Part shown: positions 1 to 10,459 of the stretch, piece by piece
Numbering within the stretch: position 1 is the stretch's first letter
How the letters are laid out: every line of letters starts with the position of its first letter
Assembly (NCBI GenBank): GCA_026929865.2
Contig: CM049397.1
Location: forward strand, 27,231,198 to 27,295,197
Length of the DNA: 64,000 bases
Direction of reading: 5' to 3'
DNA from: Hyperoplus lanceolatus
Taxonomy: Eukaryota > Chordata > Actinopteri > Uranoscopiformes > Ammodytidae
The notes under the pieces: generated by a model
Database searches by the model: none
Seen by the model: only the letters and a program-made list of their open reading frames with translations
Told to the model about the DNA's origin: nothing
Position numbers and translations under genes: made by a program

Positions 1-1231
1 ATCCTTCTGGGAGTACTACTGCATATGTTAAAAGTGATTTACAACCTTTGTACCTTCCAGAGGGAGCTGTATGAATAAATAATAAGTTGCGTAACAGCAG
101 CATGTGCACAGGCAACAAGTTTGAAAGATAAAATAATCTTATGTTGAGACTTGAGTTTACCAGACGTCTGTAGCATCTTCAGATTGCAGTTAAATTGCAT
201 CATGGGTAACGTGGGCAGCTGGTTTTGATTGGGAATAAGAATGCATGAAATAAAAAAAGATAATATCTCTGTTTCTGCCGAATTGATATTTGTGATTTGG
301 GAGTACAATGTTAAATCTGTGCAGAACGCCTAAAGATCCACCACATTCAATTTTCAATCTTCACATTTTTCCTTTGAATTTCTCTGGCAGAACCTTTTGA
401 TAAATGCGTTCGCTTGCTATTACACCTGCTTGAAAGGAAGCCCAATTTAATTTTTCACTCTTTCAGTACATCAGCATCTCCCTGGCACACTTTGTTGAAT
501 AAATTTGGGTAATGCTGTCAGTGAGCAGTTTGTCACATTCCATTCGCGGGCAAAGAGAGAAGACTCCACAGACTGCTGCAGTCTGGTGTAGCAACTTGCA
601 TGTTAATTCCTCTCAGCAAAGAGGAGAGCTGCCAACATCGATACACACAAACCAGAGTTTGGAAGACAGATGAGATTTCTTAATTAGTTTGTTCAAATGT
701 GCTTTTCCTTTTATTTTTTTATCAGCAGTGGATTGGATAGTTCATTCATTGAATGTCAAATATATTTTGCGACTCACCAAATTCAAGCCATCGTGAAGCA
801 GACTGCTTGAGGAGAGGATAGGTTCATCTTACTTGCCATGGAGTTTGTAATCTCGCTGTAGATGGTAGCTCACATTTGGGACTTCGGAAAGAGGCAATTC
901 TTCTTCTCCCAGTGTTTTATGTCTTTTTGTACCACATCCAAGTTGCTTGCTTAAAACCTGTGATTGGTCACATGTATAGAAGGATGTGCATGATTGCCTT
1001 ACTTAAGAATTATTATTTAGCAATTCATTTCATAACAATGAAGCTACTTGAAATGTTCAATCATCTCATACAAAATGAGTTTTTCCTCCTCTGATCGTAT
1101 AATTAATTTGTGTTAACACCAGCACACACAAAGATGAAATCATTAATTTCAACGGAAATGAAACTTGTGGTTATGTGTCCAGATAGATTATGCTAATTCT
1201 GTCACATTCCGTTTTATTTTTTTCACTCCAG
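1..1231 (+). other. tars1 intronic sequence (left edge)
   Basis: AT-rich sequence with no ORF resembling the upstream ThrRS exons, no tandem repeat and no recognisable mobile element. It ends in the polypyrimidine tract and AG of exon A. Confidence 0.6.
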
Positions 1232-1369
1232 ATTGAGGAGGAGATCAAGGGTTGCCTGGACTTCCTGCGCACTGTTTACGCGGTGTTTGGCTTCACGTTC
1301 AAACTCAACCTGTCCACAAGACCTGAGAAATTCCTGGGGGATGTGGCCGTCTGGGACCAAGCAGAAAAG
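1232..1369 (+). CDS. tars1: tars1 exon A (46 codons, phase 0 at both ends)
   Basis: The exon opens after the acceptor ...tttcactccag and ends at aaag|gtaatc. It encodes [16 protein letters not shown] through VAVWDQAEK, the part of the catalytic core after motif 2, including [15 protein letters not shown]. No preceding exon is visible in bases 1-1231, so its upstream partner is outside the window. Downstream of the donor the frame runs on into intron until a stop near 1529, which is read-through and not coding. Confidence 0.93.
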
Positions 1370-4300
1370 GTAATCATTCAGAATGTCTCTTTGTTTCTTT
1401 CATATGGTCGTAAATGTGCTCTCACAGAGTCTCACTGGAGAATAAAGATGCTGCTGATCTACGACATCATTATCAAGATGGACCCTCTGGAGACACTTCA
1501 CACACAGCAAATGGAAGAGTGTCATTTGTAGACCCAGAGAACATTTCTATTTTAACGATGTGTTTTATTCTGCAGAACTGCTATCATTTCTGAAGCAAAA
1601 CAATTTAAATAAAAAAATTTCTTCAATCTCTAGAGAATCTAAAGCGATACTGTCACGGCCTGCCTTTTCTGTCAAATCAAATTCCCTCTCTGTGGACCAG
1701 CTCTATTATATATTAACATAGTGATTTCAGCTCTGAGTTGCTCTGGGAGAAGGGCAGGTGATGTTTACAACTAGCTTTAACAAAGTAATAACAAGAGTTA
1801 AACTGGGGTGCTAAAGAGTCTTTAATGCTTGGTGCTTCCAGCATTACACGAAACACAGAGGGGTCTAGTCTTTAGACAACTTGTAGGCCACTAGATGCAT
1901 CTGTAAAACAAACACTAAATGAGTTGACCATTCAGTTAACTGCATTTGTTGCTTTTACCAGAAGTATATGAAGCACATTCAAATAGTTTAGTAGTCTGGT
2001 CGGCTTTTCACTGGCAGCATCTGAATGGACGAAGAGGTGTCTGTTGACAAGGACACAGCACACAATACATTTGTTTTCCTCTTTATCTGATTGTTAGTGG
2101 TATGTTTCATTCCGCCAGTGGAATCTTACATCAGCGGTGCGCATTGCAACACTCCATCTGTGCCACAAAGATGCTTGATTGTTTTGTTTTCCTCCCCCTT
2201 TGCTTTTTACACATCCCCAACCATGTGTCATCTCCCCCTTCGTTGATTGTCATATTGTGTCGTTTTTTTGGCTGGTGTGATTCAGGGTTTGTTTAAAAAA
2301 TTGCATCTTAATCTACTGCTGTCTGCCGGCTGTCAAAATGTCTTAGTGTTTCAAATGCATACATGTCTTGTTTAAAAGAAAATGCTTAATTTTTCAGCCC
2401 ACAAGATCCACATAAAAGATTTGACTCCATCTTAGGTTCCAGCAAATCACATTATGTACAATGATACTAATGAAGAGGGGAATGTATCCACATACATTCT
2501 TCTAATAGATTAAAAAAATCTAATTAAGTTGTACAGCACTTTGATTGACTTATCAGAACACTTTTCTCAGGGGAAAACCTTTCCTAAATTCAGCAGTCTT
2601 TTTATGATTAATGGTTGAATGCAAAAAGGTGGAAAATTAAACGCACACATACCTGTAAACTTGGCATAGTGACTGGAACAGAACTTGCTGCATGTTTCCC
2701 TCACCTCATTAACTCCCACAAGCAACCATAAAATATTATTGAGACGCTAACATTCTCAGTCCAGTGATTAGTTCCAGACGAAGAAAATGTCAGGTCAAAA
2801 TACAGCTTTTTTGCTTAAAGGTCACATATTATGCTAAATGCACTTTTTAAATGTGTTCTAACATATCCATGGGTCCACGGTGTGCCTAGAGACTGCCAAA
2901 ATATATAAAAAAAAACCCAATCTCTCCTTTTCTCACTCTCCCCCTTTCTGAAACCCCCACCCCTTCCCCCCAATATACTCCAGTCAGAATTCTCCTCGTT
3001 TCTGACCTCAAAAACTGGAAAGCCAGAAGCTTCCACTGTGCAGCCCACACCCCTATTTCTTATTAGTCCACGGCCCTGACAGACAGAGGGCGAGGCGTAT
3101 CTGGCTTCGCTTCCGGACAGGGGGCGGGGGGAGCTCAAAGATTGTATATTTACGAGGGGAGCTGCAGCTCTTTTTTAAAAATAGGCCATTGTGAGATTAG
3201 CTGAACATCAGCATAGTACTATAAATTATCTGAAAGTTTTTTTCAGCAAACGATTAAACAAAAACGTATTAGAGACCACTAAGACCATATAATATGGTGT
3301 ATAATAGTACCGAAAAGTGTATAATAGGGGAGCTTTAACACTGCTGTTTACCTGCATGTTGGTCAGTCAGCCATTGACTTTGTAACAAAGACATAATTGT
3401 TTGTTTTTTCAGCAACTGGAGAACAGTTTGAATGACTTTGGGGAGAAATGGGTTCTCAACCCAGGCGATGGAGCTTTTTATGGACCAAAGGTGAGCCATG
3501 CACTGCAGCAACAATATAAACTTTAACGGTAAAACAGCATGAGGGGTCACACTTATCCTATGTGTGCTTTGTTTACAGATTGACATTCAGATCAAGGATG
3601 CCATTGGCCGGTACCATCAGTGTGCCACAATCCAACTTGATTTCCAGCTCCCAATCCGCTTCAATCTCACCTTTGTCAGGTAACTCTCCTGCTGCCTTTT
3701 TACTTGAATGTAAATGAAAAAGCAGAAGAGTGGCTGTAAAATGCTTTTATGTTCTTTTTAAGTACTAGGGTCGCTATCTCCCACAAGGAAAGTCTGACAC
3801 CCCTGAAACTTACTCCACTTATTTACTACAGTCATGCAAATATATGACCCACCAAAGGATCTGATTCTCGGATGAAGAGAAATCAATTTTGAGAGGGGGT
3901 GCTTTTCACAGCAAGCCAGTTTATTTTGGGGCTATTTACATTGAATTCCATTCATTTTCTGTAGGGTTAGGGTTGAGCTGGGGTTGCTTTCTCCCACAAG
4001 GAAAGTCTGACGACCCTGAAACTTACTCCACTTATTAACATCAGTCATGAAAATATACCCATCAAAGGATTTGATTCTGGGATGAAGAAAATTAAATTTT
4101 GAGAGGGGGTGCTTTTCATAGCAAGCCAGTCCATTTTGGGGCTATTTACATTGAATTCCATTCATTATCTGTAGGGTTAGGGTTGGGCTAGGGTTGCTTT
4201 CTCCCACAAGGAAAGTCTGACGCTCATGAGACTTACTCCACTTATTAACATCAGTCATGAAAATATACCCATCAAAGGATTTGAAGAGAAATCCATTTTG

Positions 4301-6749
4301 TCTTGTGAAAAAGAAAAACACATTTACAATGCAGACTGACAAAATAATACCTATACCCCCAGATGATCACTGTAGTTTTCCCTGTTGGATTGCTCTCTTT
4401 GTGCAAGTTTCCAATGTTTCTTTCCCCTCTTTACATGTAGCCACGATGGTGACGACAAGAAGAGACCAGTGATCATCCACAGAGCCATCCTGGGATCAGT
4501 AGAGAGGATGATCGCTATTCTGACTGAAAACTACGGAGGCAAATGGTTTGGAAACAATCTTTTTATGAACGGCTATTTTGTCTAGAAGGAGCTGACATAA
4601 AATGTGTTTTTGTTTTATTGTTGTTCTTTCTGAGCACTATTAACTAGGGATAGGATACTATACTTATTATTGCTCACAATTATAGAGAGTTGTATCTAAA
4701 AGAGAGTCGCTAAGCTGGATACATTTTTGCATTGATAAAACCTTACCTAAAACAATACCCATCCCTCTGGTAATAACTTTCATATATTGCCTGATATAAC
4801 TAAAAATAACCCTTAGTTCTGTTGGGGGGTTGTAAATATTTGCATAGGTACATGGCCTCCTTTTCTGCTAATTAGTAAGATGCAGATGTCTGTTGTGTTC
4901 CGTTTCCAGGCCGCTGTGGCTCTCTCCTAATCAAGTGATGGTTGTACCAGTGGGACCCACCTGTGAGGAGTACGCGCAGAAGGTGAACTGCTGACCGCCG
5001 CTATTTCAGTCCATATTTCCACTTCAAAGGCAGCACAAACAGACTCGGTGCCCCAGAGCTACCGGGCACCTGATAAAACACAACACAAGCCGTCAGTGTA
5101 TTATCAGTGATTTACACACAGGCCGGGAACCTTTGCTGTGTCAGTATTGTAATGGTTTATTCTTGCTGACATGGCCATCAAGTATTAAACTTCAACTCGA
5201 TAGCCGATCAAAACCACATAAAATACTGTCACTGCCTCCACAGTTCATGTTTCTGCATCTTTAAATATACTACTTGACTAAATAATAGGAAACTACAGTT
5301 AAGTACAACTTTGATTTCATTTCTGTTGCTCAGGCCATCCGCTCTATTATTTATGTTAACACTGAATCCATCAGAGTAACTGCTGACGCCTTGGGATGGA
5401 GAGACATTGCTAGACAAACGGTCCAATGGGGAGACAGACGAGGGGTCCGAAATCAGATTGGTGTTGTAATCAGGCTCTTAGTTAAGCCGCATCAACTCCT
5501 ACTTTATGTAGACCAAGTACAATCAGTAAGCTGGTTGTTAAATTGTAATGGATTTTTCAGAACAGACCGTTTGGGTTGGTGTTTTCTCATTTGCATAACC
5601 TGCTGGCTCGTCTGATCATCTGACTGCTCATGTTTGTTTCCCCTTTGAAGCTACTGTTAGCGACTACAGTGTTATTACAATTGATAGAGCTGATGGCAAG
5701 AGCTACAACAATCAACCCCAAGCTGTGCTCAGTTTTAGTTTATCTTTTTAAAAGGTTGATCTTTTTTTGTGTTGAAACACATTACATGCACAAAAAGCCC
5801 CTTTGTTACGGGGGCGGCAGTGGCGAAGTGGGGAGGGAGTTCGCCTCTGGTGTGCAGGGTCGGAGATTCGATCCCCCGTCTCCCCGCCACATGTCGAAGT
5901 GTCCCTGGGCAAGACACTGAACCCCGAATTGCTCCCGATAGTTAGCTTAGTTAGCTTAGCACCCCAGTGCTAAGCCTACCCTGCGTGGTAGCTGCTGCTA
6001 TCGGTGTATGAATGTGTGTGTGACTGGGTGAATGTGTACAAAAACAATGTAAAGCGCTTTGGGTCTGTGAAAAACGGAGATATAGCGCTATACAAGTCCA
6101 TTTACCATTTACCAGTTAAATGACTAGCTGTGCAGTCCAGATAATGGAAAAGACAGCAGGTCCACAGCTGTGATAATAATGGTTACAGAAATAGAATTTT
6201 CCCTACAGCCACACTGACATCTTTTCCAAAATGGGATGTTTTGGTTAAAAAGATGGAATAAGTCAAAGGATTAAAGGTAGTTAAACAACCTTTTAAAGAT
6301 GCTGGCGTGGGCATGGCTGTTTTTAACCAGGAGTTGTTTCTTTGGTTACCGTGGCAGGTCAAGCAGGACTTCCACAGCGCTGGCTTCATGGCTGAGGTGG
6401 ACCTGGACCACGGCTGCACCCTGAACAAAAAGATCAGGAACGCACAGTTGGCGCAGTACAACTTCATCCTGGGTCAGTGGCAACACACACACTCTCTCTC
6501 ACCCTGTCTATCAGTCTTTTCCTTTCTTTATCCTTTGTCGCTGTCCATCTAGATATTGATTGTCTTTTGTCCTCTCTGCATGTTTCCTTGCCCGGAGCAG
6601 TGGTGGGAGAGAAAGAGAAGACGAGCAACACGGTGAACGTACGCACCCGCGACAACAAAGTCCACGGCGAGCGCACAGTGGAGGAGTGCATCCAGCGTCT
6701 GGAACAGCTCAAGACCTCCAGGAGTCTCAATGCAGAAGAAGACTTCTGA
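1232..6749 (+). CDS. tars1: Threonyl-tRNA synthetase, cytosolic (3' seven exons of a spliced gene; 5' part outside window)
   Basis: The enzyme joins threonine to tRNA-Thr in the cytosol using ATP. Seven exons (1232-1369, 3413-3490, 3579-3679, 4441-4545, 4910-4982, 6358-6472, 6601-6749) join in frame to 252 residues and a TGA stop. All internal boundaries are AG/GT. The product carries the ThrRS signatures [37 protein letters not shown], the motif 3 region [13 protein letters not shown] and the anticodon-domain block [16 protein letters not shown]. Vertebrate cytosolic ThrRS is about 720 residues, so roughly the last third is here. Motifs 1 and 2 and the N-terminal TGS and editing domains must lie to the left. 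In bacterial ThrRS the His of the HRA block is a zinc ligand, and it is kept here. There is no frameshift or internal stop. The paralogue tars3 (tarsl2) cannot be fully excluded. I favour tars1 because human TARS1 (chromosome 5) and GAS1 (chromosome 9) both lie on the bird Z chromosome, which suits the gas1 neighbour here. Confidence 0.93.
2815..3338. mobile_element. TTAA-flanked MITE (piggyBac-like, non-autonomous) in a tars1 intron
   Basis: Both ends carry TTAA (2815-2818 and 3335-3338). The left end reads TTAAAGGTCACATATTATG. The right end, on the other strand, reads TTAAAGCTCCCCTATTATAC, giving terminal inverted repeats of about 18 bp with few mismatches. The 524-bp interior has no credible coding capacity. 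TTAA target duplication is a hallmark of the piggyBac superfamily, and short non-coding elements beginning TTAAAGGT are abundant in fish. The superfamily assignment is inferred from the ends only. Confidence 0.7.
3413..3490 (+). CDS. tars1: tars1 exon B (26 codons)
   Basis: Bounded by ttttttcag and aaag|gtgagc. It encodes [13 protein letters not shown] and then [11 protein letters not shown], the conserved stretch that leads into the catalytic strand IDIQIKDA of the next exon. It lies 75 bp beyond the end of a TTAA-flanked MITE in the preceding intron. Confidence 0.93.
3579..3679 (+). CDS. tars1: tars1 exon C (33 codons plus 2 bases)
   Basis: Bounded by gtttacag and gtcag|gtaact. It encodes [20 protein letters not shown] and then [13 protein letters not shown]. 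The GR-x3-C-x-TIQLDF-x-LP signature is strongly diagnostic of ThrRS. The last two bases (AG) form a Ser codon with the first base of exon D. Intron B-C is only 88 bp. Confidence 0.94.
3777..4300 (+). repeat. Tandem repeat, unit about 212 bp, about 2.5 copies
   Basis: Units start with TCTCCCACAAGGAAAGTCTG at 3777, 3990 and 4200 (periods 213 and 210 bp). The third copy is cut short near 4300. Each full unit ends with a telomere-like stretch, GTAGGGTTAGGGTTG. The copies differ at scattered positions, so the duplication is not brand new. The array fills most of the intron between tars1 exons C and D. Confidence 0.85.
4441..4545 (+). CDS. tars1: tars1 exon D (motif 3)
   Basis: Bounded by ttacatgtag and aaatg|gtttgg. 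One base completes the split Ser codon. It then encodes [20 protein letters not shown] and [14 protein letters not shown], the class II motif 3 region with its invariant Arg (VER) and the presumed zinc-binding His. The final TG joins the first G of exon E as Trp. The preceding intron is largely a ~212-bp tandem repeat. Confidence 0.94.
4910..4982 (+). CDS. tars1: tars1 exon E (start of the anticodon-binding domain)
   Basis: Bounded by cgtttccag and cagaag|gtgaac. It encodes [20 protein letters not shown] and YAQK. The WLSP-x-QV-x-V-x-PV block is the junction of the catalytic core and the HGTP-type anticodon-binding domain. The following intron (1375 bp) contains a tRNA-derived SINE. Confidence 0.94.
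5808..6115 (+). mobile_element. tRNA-derived SINE (fish type, with conserved central domain)
   Basis: A pol III box A (tggcgaagtggg, 5821-5832) and box B (agattcgatcc, 5864-5874) sit at the 5' end. They are followed by the widely shared fish SINE core (gtccctgggcaagacactga) and a tail with aaagcgctttgggtctgtg and the end ccatttaccatttacc. It lies in tars1 intron E-F in the gene's sense orientation. I recognise the layout as a teleost SINE but cannot assign a Repbase family name. Confidence 0.8.
6358..6472 (+). CDS. tars1: tars1 exon F (anticodon-binding domain)
   Basis: Bounded by accgtggcag and atcctgg|gtcagt. It encodes [20 protein letters not shown] and [18 protein letters not shown]. The block [15 protein letters not shown] is nearly invariant in eukaryotic ThrRS. 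The last G plus TG of exon G gives Val. Confidence 0.94.
6601..6749 (+). CDS. tars1: tars1 terminal exon G and stop codon
   Basis: The acceptor is ttgcccggagcag. It encodes [20 protein letters not shown], then [17 protein letters not shown] and the acidic tail NAEEDF before TGA at 6747-6749. The VRTRDN...HGER motif and an AEE-x-F ending match the family's C terminus, so the reading frame is complete at its 3' end. The preceding intron F-G is 128 bp. Confidence 0.94.
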
Positions 6750-7250
6750 GCTTTCTCAAAGTGCCCTGCTATCAGCTCGTCCTCTCGACAGTACCTCAAT
6801 TCCAGGAAACTTTGAACGGCCATGTGATTGAAAATTGGGTTTTGTTTAGGGATCAAACTACTGGTGCCAAGTCTCTGATCTCTGTCCCCTTGAAATCACA
6901 TTCTTCTGATTTGACATCTCTCCGTTGCCTTATCACAATGTTTCAGTTATCAAGTCTAGTTGTTTCTGTACCCACGGAATGAAGTGTAATTGTTGTTATT
7001 CCTCCTGCTAACACAGAAATACAACTAGTGAGATGCTGCCGATGTGATTAGTGCTTTAAACAGATTTCCACCTCTGTACAACAAAATTGTACCATAAATC
7101 ATTTATTGAAATCTTAACCAGATGAACTGAAAAAGTTAACTGTGGGGAAACTGTATGCGACTGTCGGTTAAAAGTTTGAATCGGGTTCTTTCTTCAGGGA
7201 ACTGTAGACGAGTTACAATTTTGATAAATAAACAGTCTATTCTTGATCTG
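6750..7250 (+). other. tars1: tars1 3' UTR and polyadenylation region
   Basis: About 500 bp of non-coding sequence follows the stop. A canonical AATAAA is at 7227-7232, followed by a T/GT-rich stretch (ttgatctgtgtgtttctgc) that suits a downstream cleavage element. No earlier AATAAA was seen after the stop, so the transcript probably ends near 7245-7255. The exact cleavage site cannot be read from sequence alone. Confidence 0.6.
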
Positions 7251-9790
7251 TGTGTTTCTGCTTTTTTTCAGATGTACATTTTCTTTTCCATGGCAAATGC
7301 TCTTAATTATTCAGCTGCAAACATCAGTAAAGTGTAGAGAAAGTTAGTCTGTTAATATGATCATTAAAATAATTGTTCAGCTGGCAGTCGATGAGTCTCA
7401 GTAAGTTGTCCTGCAACAGGACTGGATCCTCGTAGCCTTTCTCCGCTTATCCATCATCACTTCAGATGGAAATGATTGATGCTGTGGAAGGTAAACACCT
7501 GATGCTTCTTGTGATTACATGCTTACTGAGCTCAGACACCATTTTACTGTTGCTTTCTGCACCATTACACTAAAGCATGAGGGAAATTTTTCATTTGTAT
7601 ACCCTGTCTTCTCTGCTTTACATATTTTAAAACAGTAATGTCTGTGTTGAGTCTATTCATTCCCTTTTCCATAATCATAACAAGTGTTTCTAATTACACA
7701 TAACTAGCTGGATAAATCAGGCAGGATAGTTCACAAAGATAAGTGCATATTACACTGCATTGCTTGACCTTCTCTCCATCTCATTATTTCTGCTCTCAAT
7801 ATGGAAATCTTCTTGGCCCAATTTATTACACAGCTACAGTTTTTGTTGTTTGCACCTCACTCCCAGATTATTATTCAAACCACCAGTGGGTGCTATATCT
7901 GTCTACTGCACAGCTCGAACCGACAACTAGTGTGAGAGCAGTGTGTTCAGAAGTGTAACAACAGGGATCATTGCTAAGGGACTTTGTTTTGTAGATGAAC
8001 AGAAACACCTCAAACTTGTTAACAGAAGCAAAAAATGCTTTTTGTGTAGCTTTAATTTTGTGGCTTTAATTCTTTTTTAGTCACTCTTTGTTTACTAAGG
8101 TTTAATATCTATATGAGGTACTTGAAAGGTATACGATTAGGAAACTGCTGCTCTGAGACTGACTCTGTAGTATGCGATATTTGTTTGATTTGGAAATGAC
8201 ATATTTGAATCATGCAACTGTCTTATTCATTTAAATAGGAACATATAACAAAAGTTGAAGTTAGAGTGTAAGATGTTGCAGGAGAGGCCGCAGAGCACCC
8301 ACATCTGAATGCAGGTCAATGAAAATGTTGATTTTGGCTTCTCTACAAGTTACAAGTAATTAAAATAAGTGAGAAGCAATCAATTATTTTGGCCAATTTG
8401 AACTTTTCAGCACCAAATAAAATTTGTTCACAGGTTTGGTTTCTTGTGTTGGCCTATATTTTACTCTTAATGAGATACAGTTCTCTGACATAGTTTAAGA
8501 GACTTGATTGACGTTCTTTTTTTGTCAGAAGTCAAGATTTCGCTTTTGCAACAAACTAAATAATGAATGTAAAGTTTTTACTTGTTTGTGACTAATTATT
8601 TTTAGTTTTGAGGTAAAGTTTCTGATTGCAAAAGCACTTGGAAAATAACTTTATTAAACTGTGGTCTCATACTCCAATACAAACACTGACCATGCACTCA
8701 TATTCCTTGTGTACTAATCTCCATAACACATGTAAAGCATTTACTTCTCTAAGAAAATAGGAGAGTTAAAATGTAACTATACCAGAACGAAAATGATGTA
8801 CTGACACCCTTATATCAAATCTGACCACAAGGTGGAACAGCTGAACCAGGATCTTGTGAGGGTGGAAAGTAAAGGAGTGGGGCTAATGTCAGTGGAGTGT
8901 GGGAGAGGAAAACATTTTGATAAGGGGTTAATGAAAAAGTCAATGGAGTAGGAGAGTGTCAAAAGACAGAGTGAGACAGCCAAAAGTCCCTAGGGATTGA
9001 GCTGGGCTGTTGCCTCTCATCCTCACTCCCCTCTAGCCCCGTTGGATCCTTCCTGTATGCTTGACTGGCGACCTGGCCATGAAGGGTCACGCCGCTTCAG
9101 TGAACTGAGCAAACTCCTCTGTCTCTAGCCACACATGCATTTTAAGGTATCGATGCACATGTTTAAAAAGGGTCCCACACTGCTGCAGCACTTCTACTTT
9201 TTTTTTTTTACATAAAATTCTGTTTACCGCTTAGTTTTGGTCTGTGTTTCTTAGTTTCAAACCAATCTTTTCAAGTTGTAAGCCATTTTTATCTTAAGTA
9301 CTTTGTAACTACCATGTTTAAAAAAACTGAATTAATTATGTTATAAATACTTTTGAAAGCTACAAGCTGTGGCCAAAATCATAAAAAGTGATAGTTGGGA
9401 GAACTCAATCCCAATGTTTTAATATTCTATCTTAATTAATGGCTTGACATTTTAGAAAAATGTACTCGCTAACACATATCCCTATTATGATGTCATGACT
9501 TATTTTGAATTGACTCAAGGAGGCACGGCATCCTGTCATTCCTAAAATCCTAAACCTGTCACCATGGCCGAAGGCTCAGCTTACCTACTGTATCCCGTAT
9601 ATCAATATTTGTTTCTTAGAAAAATTTACAATTAAGTGACTCCACTGAGTTTCAGAGCCATTGTAAGAGTCTAAGAATATTTTGATGATTATCTGGGAAA
9701 TGTTGTGAAAGTATTTGGGACAGGTAAATTGTGACATAACAATTTCATATTGTCCCATGTTTAAGCAAAGGGAAAGCGCTACCCTGTCTC
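7251..9790. other. Intergenic, no gene seen
   Basis: AT-rich single-copy-looking sequence. The few short ORFs have no recognisable domain and no splice context. A moderately GC-rich patch near 9000-9130 stands out slightly in composition but has no identifiable feature. Confidence 0.5.
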
Positions 9791-9794
9791 TGTC

Positions 9795-10046
9795 TGAAAG
9801 GATCAAAATCTGCCTACCTACACCTGTAGCTCACTGAACAAGTTACAGCTTGTTTGTTTAATCACAACAAAAACCAACAAGTACAAAGGTTGTTATCTTT
9901 GGACAAAGCCATGCTACCTGTTTCACTTCCAGTCATTATGCTAAACAAAGCTAACCAGCATGTCGCCCAAACTCCATAATCAAAATACAGAGCTGAGAGT
10001 GGTATCAATTTACTAATATGAATCTTTGAGAAAAACATTCCTTTAA
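9795..10046 (-). repeat. Dispersed 'aaggaatagtt' MITE-family copy (degenerate, inverted)
   Basis: The stretch carries the family's block order: ctgcctacc-tacacctgtagctcac, tttgtttaatcacaac, ttatgctaaacaaagctaacc, gagagtggtatcaat and the end aaaaacattcctttaaag. Related blocks occur at 16862, 44908 and 45723. It has no coding capacity. Confidence 0.55.
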
Positions 10047-10380
10047 AGAACATCACATATGCTGAGATTTCTCCTCCCAGCTGCCTTTTTTCCAGCCCTC
10101 TCAGCAGTAACAAGTTGTTTGTTGTCCTTGTTTTGTGTTTACTTTATCACCATGACAACTGAAAGCAGCCACTGCATATTCAGTCTGCATGATGTATGCA
10201 ATACTGTGACAGCCAAAAGTCAAAAAGCCTCCCCTGTGACACACTCATGTTCCTGCCTACTCCGCGCCCTTTCATCCCAGAGTCTTGTTGCTTCTGGACC
10301 AAAGAAATGCATATTTGAATTCTTACCAGCCATTTACCAGAATATTTCTCTGTCTCTGCAGCAACTCCTACCGCCCCTAC

Positions 10381-10420
10381 CACACACAGACACACACACA
10401 CAGACACAGACACAGACACA

Positions 10421-10453
<33 letters not shown>
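10381..10453. repeat. (CA)n microsatellite with GACA interruptions
   Basis: About 73 bp of CA dinucleotides, interrupted at regular spacing by CAGA units in the first half and pure in the second half. Confidence 0.95.
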
Positions 10454-10458
<5 letters not shown>

Positions 10459-10459
10459 A

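Noticed and set aside
2815..3138. A 107-codon minus-strand ORF in the tars1 intron
   Set aside because: It starts inside and is contained in the TTAA-flanked MITE. It encodes a low-complexity Gly/Arg/Ser-rich product with no transposase motif.
5861..5874. A tRNA gene at 5810-5885
   Set aside because: Box A and box B are present but the body is the head of a SINE with a fish SINE core following. No full cloverleaf with acceptor stem was seen.
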